DNA from: Rariloculus sp965263005
Lineage (GTDB): Bacteria > Pseudomonadota > Gammaproteobacteria > Steroidobacterales > Rariloculaceae
NCBI RefSeq assembly: GCF_965263005.1
Contig: NZ_OZ253579.1
Coordinates: 3,782,001 to 3,846,000 of the forward strand
Direction: 5' to 3'
DNA length: 64,000 nucleotides
Below the pieces are notes generated by a model. That model did not search any database, was not told where the DNA came from, and saw nothing but the letters and a program-made list of their open reading frames with translations. Within the stretch, counting starts at the first letter, position 1, and every line of letters starts with the position of its first letter. Position numbers and translations under genes: made by a program. Of this stretch, positions 51,781-58,649 are shown one piece after another.

Positions 51781-51870
51781 TCAGGAATCGTCCGGGATCA
51801 GGCTCAGTTCCCTGGCGCGACGTACGGCCTCGGCCCGGGTGCGCACGTTGAGCTTGGTGAAGAGCTTGCG
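51781..51870 (-). pseudogene. Duplicated 3' tail of the LuxR-type regulator
   Basis: Encodes KLFTKLNVRTRAEAVRRARE then LSLIPDDS and a stop, the last helices of the regulator at 58650, with one residue changed. Homology begins inside the helix-turn-helix; an in-frame TAG lies four codons upstream, so it is not expressed as a regulator. Confidence 0.8.
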
Positions 51871-51942
51871 GCGGTGAAGCTCCTAGCCAGCCTGCCACGG
51901 TCCGCGGGCAACCCCTGGGTGATTCCGGGTCGCGGCGAACAC

Positions 51943-51972
51943 TTGGACATGGCAACCGCCGTGCACTATCTT
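51943..51972 (+). promoter_or_regulatory. Possible sigma-70 promoter for the 52020 gene
   Basis: TTGGAC and TATCTT separated by 18 bases, about 48 bases before the GTG start. No other promoter-like pair was noticed in this short gap. Confidence 0.3.
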
Positions 51973-52019
51973 GGATGACCATGATCACCATTCGGGTCGA
52001 GCACAAGGGATGATCTAGC

Positions 52020-52697
52020 GTGGTGGGGCGGAAACACTTGGCGGGGCCGTCGAGACGCGCCGGCGCACGCGCGCAGCCCGCCGGAACATGGGCGTGGCTC
52101 CTGGCGCTGGCCGTCGCAGCCATTGGGCTCGCGACCCTGTTGGGCGACCGCGGCCTGGACGATGCCGCCCGAGAACCTGCCGGCACGGCCGTCGATCGCC
52201 TGGATCCGGCGACGCCGGTGCCTGGGTCGGGCCCCGAGGTCCCGTCCCGGGGCGTTGCGATGCCGCCGGCACCCTCCGCGAACGCCGGTTGGCGGCCGGT
52301 GGATGCCGCTTCTGTGGATCCGGCCAGCATTCCGTCCTACAAGGAGACCGTCGAGAGTGCGGTCCTGGTGGAATTGTCGGCGGCGATGTGGTCGTGGAGC
52401 GTCGGCGAACGGGTTACGCTTTCCGTGCCTCAGATCGGTGCAACGTATACGCCGTTGATCGACCGCGTCGAAACCGGCCTCGGCACCAACCGATCATACG
52501 TCGGGCGGTTGTTCGATAACGATTTGCCCTATTCGTTCATCATCACCGTGGGGGAGCGCAACGCCTTCGCCAACCTCAGCACGCCGCAGGGTGCGTTCGA
52601 ACTGGTCGGCAACACCCGGCTCGCATGGCTGATGCCGATGGCGAACATGGATCAGCATGTAGACTACAGCCAGCCGGACTTCTTCATACCGGAGTGA
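52020..52697 (+). CDS. Membrane-anchored protein with a protease-propeptide-like domain
   Basis: 225 residues from GTG (AAGGGA upstream). A basic N-terminus and one hydrophobic helix (WAWLLALAVAAIGLATLLG) anchor it, followed by a Pro-rich linker to about residue 100. The C-terminal domain (TPLIDRVETGLGTNRSYVGR, FIITVGERNAFANLSTPQGA, FELVGNTRLAWLMPM) resembles in pattern the N-terminal propeptide region of secreted reprolysin-like proteases; I am not certain of this. It is convergent with such a protease, whose own N-terminus lacks an obvious propeptide of this kind. A separate inhibitor or folding helper is possible. Confidence 0.6.
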   Translation: MVGRKHLAGPSRRAGARAQPAGTWAWLLALAVAAIGLATLLGDRGLDDAAREPAGTAVDRLDPATPVPGSGPEVPSRGVAMPPAPSANAGWRPVDAASVDPASIPSYKETVESAVLVELSAAMWSWSVGERVTLSVPQIGATYTPLIDRVETGLGTNRSYVGRLFDNDLPYSFIITVGERNAFANLSTPQGAFELVGNTRLAWLMPMANMDQHVDYSQPDFFIPE

Positions 52698-52854
52698 CGG
52701 TCGTCCGCGGCGCCGATACGGCCTGATTACTGCGGAATCGGTCATGAAGAAGGCACCGGCGATGACACGGTCGAACACGTCAGGGCCGTTGCCGGCCTCG
52801 AGTGCTGCGAGCACGTCACGCCCGTTCACCGGCGCGATGAGGACACTGCGGCTT

Positions 52855-55800
52855 TCAGTTTCTTGATCCAGATATCTTGCCCAGATCAACGGTCTGATCG
52901 ACTTCGCCATCGGCTGCGTCGAGTGGGTCGAGGTCTGCGCCCACGATAAGGTAGGCAGCGCCGGGCCGATACCCAACACTTGGAACGCCCGGCCTGGGAT
53001 TCACCCACCAACTGGACTCCACGTTGAGCACGAAATCGTCGAGGCCGTCGCCATCCAGATCTCCCACCGGCGACATGCCATGCTGGCCAAGTTCTTCCCA
53101 CAGGAATCGCCACGTGTGCGCGGCAACATCGTCCAGCGTCAGCGTCGCGGCGCTATCGCCGTCACTGCTCGAAAACGCCGAGCCGAGCAGCAGGTACGCG
53201 GAACCTGACCCGGGTTGGTTCCAGAACGTGATGAGCAGGTCGTCCAGACTGTCGCCGTCAACATCTCCTGCCACTACAACGCGTCGGATCTCGCCATGGC
53301 CGGCGCCATCGACTTTCCAACCGTCCGTACGGCCGACATGGCTTATGTCGATCAGCCCATCCAATGAGCCGTCAAGACCGTCAAGACGATCCAGCGAGCC
53401 CGCGTCGCTCGAAAAGACGTACACCGCGCCTGGCGAATCGCAGCAGTTGACGACGATATCCTGCGTGCCGTCGCCATCGATATCCCCGATGGAGAGGGTC
53501 CGTCCCAGTCCACCCCACGTGCTGGCCGTCTCTCCGACGATTTTCCACGACCCGGGTTCGGCTGCAACGTTGGCGAGACTTACGCGACCGTCCGCCGCGC
53601 CATCGGCCGCGTCCATGCCGGCAAGGCGGCTGCCATTCAAGATATACACGGCGCCGGCACGACTAAGCCCTGCGCTATGCCTCGGGGCCGTTACGAGAAA
53701 ATCAGGCGTCAGGTCCCCGTCGAGTTCCGCGATCGCCAGCGCTTCTCCTGCAGAATCCGACCCGGCTTCACCAACGAGATGCCAAACACCCGATGGGCTT
53801 GCGCCAAGTCCCGGTTCGCGACCAGACTCTGCCAAACGCTCCCCGGACAACAGGTACGCTGTTCCCGGCTGGTCGCGGCTGGCCGCCCACGGGGCGCCCA
53901 GCATGACAGACGCCGGGACCTGCACTTCACGGTTCACCAGCGCGCCCGCAATGGAGGCGGGGAATGCGCCGAATCCGCTCCGCCAATAGGGCGAGTGCAG
54001 CACCCACGCACCGGGTCCGCTCAGGGGTTCCAACTCAATGAAGTGGTCGGCACTGCCGTCTTGCGCATCGAGCGTCGCAAGGGCCGCGCCCGACAGCACA
54101 TACGCGTACCCCCGGTCCCCCACCCGCGGACCCACAAGAAAGTCCGCAACTGCATCGTTGTCAACGTCGCCGACCGGCGCAACGGCGACGGCGCTGGCAT
54201 CTCCTCCGCCCGGGCCCGCAAACTGCCAGGAACTGCCCTGGCTGCGTATACTTTGCAGCTTGACCACGCCGTCCCTCGTGCCATCCGCCGCATCGATGTG
54301 CGCCAGGTCCGAGGCTGAAACCAGGAACGCCTTCGCCGCCGCGCCCAGGAAACCAAGCAACAAGTCCGCACGCCCGTCTCCATCCACATCGCCCGCGGAC
54401 GCAGCCCTCTGGCCCGTGACTGAACCCCCCGGCTCATCGTCGACGAACTTCAGCGATCCCCAGCCGGTTCGCGACACCCCGTCGTCGGTCTCCGAGTTGT
54501 CGCCAATGCCATCCGCGTCCGTATCGGTTGTTTCATTCGGATCGAGCGGAAACTCATCGGCGTTGTCGCCCACGCCATCGAGATCCGAGTCCGTTGTCTC
54601 CGAGGAGTCGCCTGGAAATGCGTCCGCATTGTCGCCGACCCCGTCACCGTCGGAATCGGTGTGATCGGACGCGTCCAACGGAAAGACGTCCATGACGTCG
54701 GGTACGCCATCGTTGTCGTCATCGAGATCCGCATTGTCGCCTACACCGTCCGCATCGTGGTCCCACCACTCCTGGGCGTCGTCTCGAAATGCGTCAACCG
54801 GGTCGACAAAACCATCCCCGTCGGTATCCTCGTGCCCGTTTCCGAGCCTGGCAAATTGATACCGAACCGCCTGGAGACTGGCCGCCGCATCGGCCCCATC
54901 CGCTTCGTGTCGGTCGACGCCGCATGGAAGCGGTGCGGTCCCATCGCCCTGGCATTCGCGGCCCGGGTCCGAAAACACGTCCAGCGTCGTGCCGCCGCGA
55001 CCGTAGGACATGATGGTCGCGAAATCGTTCGGGACATCGTGGCCCCGTGACCACCGCCACGTGCCGACCGACTTCTGCGCCGCCGAATGTCCATTGCCGA
55101 AAACATGGCCGAGTTCGTGAGTCAACACCCAGGCGCCGCAGTCCCCCTTGACGTTGGCCGTCCACGTCCTGCTTGGGGTCGCGCCGTCACGCTGCACAGC
55201 CTGCCACGGTACCCAACCCCTTGAGCCGAAAATCGGCACGTTTGCGTATCCACAAGCCGAACCCGGCACATGCGGAGTAAACAGAACATTGATATCGGCT
55301 CCGTGCCGGCGCATTTCGGCATTCAGGGTTTCAAGTTCGACGCCTGCACCCCATTTCGACTCGTCCACCCGCGTGGGCACCGTGCCCACGAGCCGCAGGC
55401 GAATGCCTACGTTGTTCGCACGATAAGTCTCGTTCGTGAGTGAAACTACGTGGGCAATCCGTGTGGTGGCGTCGCCGTCGTACAGGTCGGGAAATCCCTG
55501 GCTGTAAAACACCAGGACATCGATGGTGGAATCGCCCGGTTTGGACTCGGGATCGTCCGGTTCGGTGCCCATGAGTCGCTCGTTCGGATCGGCTACGCCG
55601 TCGTCATCGGTGTCCTTCAGGTAGTCGAGATCGCCGACGCTGAATGCGGCAGACAGGTCGACGGGAAACTCCATTCTCACGTCGTCCAGAATCACCCAGT
55701 TCGGACCCCTCTGCTCCTGGAGAATCAGCCGGACTTCTTCCTCGTCCGGGCCGTCATCGGTGCCCGGATCGCTCTGTGAAGCGATGGTTATCTGTCCCTG

Positions 55801-56172
55801 CGCAAGCAGCAATTCGATGGTCATTCGGCCCTGTGGGCGCAGTACGGCGGGGGCTATTCGCCCCTGCGCGGGCAGAGAATTCGACACGGGAACCCCGCCG
55901 AAATCACTCGGATAATCTTGCAGGTTAGTGCCGTCTACGTGATGACCTACGGTCCGCATCACCACACGTAACGGACCGCTTGGGGTGTCGCGGAAACTGC
56001 GCACCCCCGCGGAGACAGTAAATGTCGTGCCGTCGCTCCGCAGGTCGCAAGGGCATTCGAGGTAAATCCCGTCGTTATTTGCGAGGGCACGCGCCGAAAA
56101 GACCAACGCGGCCGGCGCCAGGATAGTTACCAGCGTGGACTGCCACCGACAGTGTGCCCTGGAGTTCGCCAT
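52855..56172 (-). CDS. Reprolysin-like metalloprotease with TSP3 and FG-GAP repeats
   Basis: About 1,105 residues from the ATG preceded by AAGGG; exported (signal peptide ending ARALAN). The catalytic domain at about 210-430 has the full metzincin site HELGHVFGNGH (H352, E353, H356, H362) and the Met-turn IMSYG. Cys pairs in GSACGYA, KGDCGAW, GRECQGD and LPCGVD should form disulfides. Then come thrombospondin type 3 calcium-binding repeats (DSDGDGVGDNADAFPGD) and seven or so FG-GAP/integrin-like propeller repeats (GDVDGDGRADLLLGF, GDIDGDGTQDIVVNC, GDLDGDGLDDFVLNV). Predicted secreted, Zn- and Ca-dependent, acting on extracellular protein. Confidence 0.9.
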   Translation of the reverse strand: MANSRAHCRWQSTLVTILAPAALVFSARALANNDGIYLECPCDLRSDGTTFTVSAGVRSFRDTPSGPLRVVMRTVGHHVDGTNLQDYPSDFGGVPVSNSLPAQGRIAPAVLRPQGRMTIELLLAQGQITIASQSDPGTDDGPDEEEVRLILQEQRGPNWVILDDVRMEFPVDLSAAFSVGDLDYLKDTDDDGVADPNERLMGTEPDDPESKPGDSTIDVLVFYSQGFPDLYDGDATTRIAHVVSLTNETYRANNVGIRLRLVGTVPTRVDESKWGAGVELETLNAEMRRHGADINVLFTPHVPGSACGYANVPIFGSRGWVPWQAVQRDGATPSRTWTANVKGDCGAWVLTHELGHVFGNGHSAAQKSVGTWRWSRGHDVPNDFATIMSYGRGGTTLDVFSDPGRECQGDGTAPLPCGVDRHEADGADAAASLQAVRYQFARLGNGHEDTDGDGFVDPVDAFRDDAQEWWDHDADGVGDNADLDDDNDGVPDVMDVFPLDASDHTDSDGDGVGDNADAFPGDSSETTDSDLDGVGDNADEFPLDPNETTDTDADGIGDNSETDDGVSRTGWGSLKFVDDEPGGSVTGQRAASAGDVDGDGRADLLLGFLGAAAKAFLVSASDLAHIDAADGTRDGVVKLQSIRSQGSSWQFAGPGGGDASAVAVAPVGDVDNDAVADFLVGPRVGDRGYAYVLSGAALATLDAQDGSADHFIELEPLSGPGAWVLHSPYWRSGFGAFPASIAGALVNREVQVPASVMLGAPWAASRDQPGTAYLLSGERLAESGREPGLGASPSGVWHLVGEAGSDSAGEALAIAELDGDLTPDFLVTAPRHSAGLSRAGAVYILNGSRLAGMDAADGAADGRVSLANVAAEPGSWKIVGETASTWGGLGRTLSIGDIDGDGTQDIVVNCCDSPGAVYVFSSDAGSLDRLDGLDGSLDGLIDISHVGRTDGWKVDGAGHGEIRRVVVAGDVDGDSLDDLLITFWNQPGSGSAYLLLGSAFSSSDGDSAATLTLDDVAAHTWRFLWEELGQHGMSPVGDLDGDGLDDFVLNVESSWWVNPRPGVPSVGYRPGAAYLIVGADLDPLDAADGEVDQTVDLGKISGSRN

Positions 56173-56283
56173 CAACCGCCCTTCCAGCAAGCAACGTGGC
56201 CTGAATAGAGTCCGCCGATCATGGTTCCCTTGTTGTACCCATGTTTGATTTCATCATTCCCTCCTGATTGACGTTGTACCGCA

Positions 56284-58368
56284 TCAATTCACTATTAGCC
56301 CCCCTGGACCGATGCGGACCGGATCAGTACTACCGCCCACGCCGGAACTGAAGTACTCGACTTGCACCCGGCAAGATACCGAGCTTACGCTCGTAACAAT
56401 CGGACCGGAGATGTAGAAATTCTCCGATTCCCCTGCCGACATGCTGCCCAGAAAATCACTGCCCACCCGCATGCCGTTCGCGAACCCGGTGACGCTAACG
56501 CTCGACGCCGACACGTTTGCGAGCAGGGTCCCTCCCATCGTGATATCGACAATCGACGATCCGGCGAATACACGACTGCCGGTACACTGCGAATTACTTA
56601 TGGAGAATTCAGAACCCGTGCTGCCGCCATCATCAGATGCCTCCACGGTGATCGTGAAGCTGCGCGTATCGGTGTCGCCATCGTCATCCGTCACGGTGTA
56701 GGTCATGGCGTAGGCACTCGCCGTGGTCGGCGTGCCCGTGAGCTGGCGCGTGGCGGCGTTGAAGCTCAATCCGGGCACCGCGGGCTCGAGGGTATAGCTC
56801 AGCGTACCGTCACCGCGGCTCGCCGCGGGCAGCGTGAGTGCGTCGATGGCGGTACCGACCGTGTACGTCTGGTTGCCCGGCCCGGAACCCAGCTCAGGCG
56901 ACGTATCGCTACCCGTCTCCATCTGGCCCATGCCGCCGGTCGGCGTTTCGGTGCTGCCCGCCACCCGATCGATCCGCCATACGCCGCTGCCCTGGTGCAC
57001 AGCCAACAGGTCGTAGACACGCCCGTCGATCGTCTGGCTGTTGATCCGGATTCTGATTCCGGCCAGGAAGGTCAGGAAGGTGCCCCGACCACGGTCATTG
57101 ACGGTGAACTCATCCATGGTGCCCGGGTACGTGCAACTCTCCCCGATCTCCACCAACAGTCCCGCGGAGCACTCGCCGTCCGTCGCCGTGCCGGATGAAT
57201 CCGGAGGCGATATGTCATCGGCATCCTCAGCGGACCAGCTCCCGCCACTCCAGTAGCCGTCCGCGGGGTAATCGCTGCCGGTGCAACGTGAGGCGAACCA
57301 ACCCGCCATCAGCGAACCGAAGTACAGGTTCGCCGCGCATACATCGCCGTCGTCGTACGTGAGCGTCAGTCGCCCGGCATCAGAGCCAATGCCTTCATAG
57401 CCGTAGCTGCCGGCGTAGGTCGTCGTGACGCCGTCGGATTCCTCGGACTCCGAGAACCTGCCGCCCGTCGTGGCATTTAGCGTAAACACGCCGCTGTCGG
57501 TTCGGGATTCAATCGCGACCCCGACGAAGCGTTCGTTGAACGCCGCATGATCGGCCGGCGCCGCCCCAGGCACTGCGGTCGTGGAAAGATTATTGGAATA
57601 GCCCGCCGAGGCCGCGACGATGTTCACCACCTGAAGCGGCCGGTCCGCCGACACCGCAAGCCGCCACCTGCCGGTGCCCGCGCCCAACTGACCCGTCAAA
57701 CCGGTGCTGCCCGCCTCCAGTTGTTGCGCGGTCAACGTCTGCGCACCCCCGGCCGCCAGCGTCAACCGGACTGATCCTCCGGACGCCTGCGCACCGCTAT
57801 CGTCGCGCCCCTCGATCGTTATCGCGGCCGCCGTATCGCCCGGGTTGATCAACCGCAACCGGCTCACCTGAGTGATATCGGTACTGGGGTTGAAGATCGG
57901 CACGTCGTAGCGGTACCGATCCTCTTCGGCCACCGACGCGGCACGCACCGTGTCGTGCATCGCGCTCAGCGTCCCGTCAGCCGCGCGAACAAGGGCCAGG
58001 GGCACAATGCGCAGGTCCGTCTCAATCTCCAGGCGCGCATCGCCCACGTTCGCCCCCACGCCCCCGGTCAACGCCTTGTCGGCGTTACCGGACTGAAGGT
58101 CCGTGGCGGTGAACTCCACCGCCGCGGAGGCGTTCAGCGTGAAGGTGGCCGGACCTGAGCGCGTGCCCGTGTCATTGATGGCGTAGATCTCCACCGTCCC
58201 GGACTCGTCCGTGCCGTTGAGGATCCGAAGCAACCCCTGCGGCGCCGCTGATGTAGTCGCCGGCACCAACAACGGAATCGTGTAGTGCTCCGCCAGCGCC
58301 CCGAAGCTCCAAAGCAAGAGTCCTCCGAGCGCGGCAAATCGACGAATCGGGCGCTGTACGCGGGCCAT
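56284..58368 (-). CDS. Paralog D: shortest AEHYT-module protein
   Basis: About 694 residues from the ATG at the position matching B and C (an upstream in-frame ATG six codons earlier is less likely). Signal peptide (GGLLLWSFGALAEHYT), shared N-module to about 385, second shared module (GESCTYPGTMDEFTVND), one putative-Ig domain (GPGNQTYTVGTAIDALTLPA), and a small C-terminal domain with two Cys (SNSQCTGSRVFAGSSIVDIT, TSVSSVSCRVQVEYF). It is the first target downstream of the LuxR-type regulator. Nucleotide similarity to B and C through the N-module is very high, indicating recent duplication or gene conversion. Confidence 0.82.
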   Translation of the reverse strand: MARVQRPIRRFAALGGLLLWSFGALAEHYTIPLLVPATTSAAPQGLLRILNGTDESGTVEIYAINDTGTRSGPATFTLNASAAVEFTATDLQSGNADKALTGGVGANVGDARLEIETDLRIVPLALVRAADGTLSAMHDTVRAASVAEEDRYRYDVPIFNPSTDITQVSRLRLINPGDTAAAITIEGRDDSGAQASGGSVRLTLAAGGAQTLTAQQLEAGSTGLTGQLGAGTGRWRLAVSADRPLQVVNIVAASAGYSNNLSTTAVPGAAPADHAAFNERFVGVAIESRTDSGVFTLNATTGGRFSESEESDGVTTTYAGSYGYEGIGSDAGRLTLTYDDGDVCAANLYFGSLMAGWFASRCTGSDYPADGYWSGGSWSAEDADDISPPDSSGTATDGECSAGLLVEIGESCTYPGTMDEFTVNDRGRGTFLTFLAGIRIRINSQTIDGRVYDLLAVHQGSGVWRIDRVAGSTETPTGGMGQMETGSDTSPELGSGPGNQTYTVGTAIDALTLPAASRGDGTLSYTLEPAVPGLSFNAATRQLTGTPTTASAYAMTYTVTDDDGDTDTRSFTITVEASDDGGSTGSEFSISNSQCTGSRVFAGSSIVDITMGGTLLANVSASSVSVTGFANGMRVGSDFLGSMSAGESENFYISGPIVTSVSSVSCRVQVEYFSSGVGGSTDPVRIGPGGLIVN

Positions 58369-58475
58369 CGTGCTACTACAGGTCATATTTCCAAAATGCC
58401 GGGGGTACGCCTGTCCTGGTTGTGGATTAGCCCCAACCGTAGATCACGTTTGGCAATGTCGGTCCCCGATCCGAA

Positions 58476-58516
58476 GAACCATACCAAATAGTTGATGAAC
58501 CATACCAAATGGTTGA
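58476..58516. promoter_or_regulatory. Tandem AACCAT-type dyads upstream of paralog D
   Basis: Two adjacent 20-bp units. The second contains the perfect dyad AACCATACCAAATGGTT, the first the same imperfect version as at paralog C. Duplication of a likely binding site. Confidence 0.45.
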
Positions 58517-58538
58517 ATGTGCAGTAGGCGGATAATCA

Positions 58539-58568
58539 TGTAGTGCTTTGCCGTTGAAGCTGACTACA
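58539..58568. promoter_or_regulatory. TGTAGT-N18-ACTACA inverted repeat upstream of paralog D
   Basis: Same arms and same 18-base spacing as upstream of paralog C, about 170 bases before the start codon and about 80 bases past the regulator stop. Confidence 0.55.
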
Positions 58569-58649
58569 CAAATGTGCCGCCGGAAACCACCGAATAGGGT
58601 CAACGCGGCTGACATTCGCCTGGACGGCAACCGTCGTGACGGGCGCGGT

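Larger units (their letters stand above)
51523..51870 (-). repeat. Duplicated upstream region, copy at paralog C
   Basis: Near-identical to 58369-58739 from the start codon of the paralog through the promoter region to the last 90 bases of the LuxR-type regulator. The similarity continues into the N-module of the paralogs, so the duplicated block exceeds 1.4 kb. This copy lacks the extra 21-bp unit found at paralog D. Confidence 0.85.
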
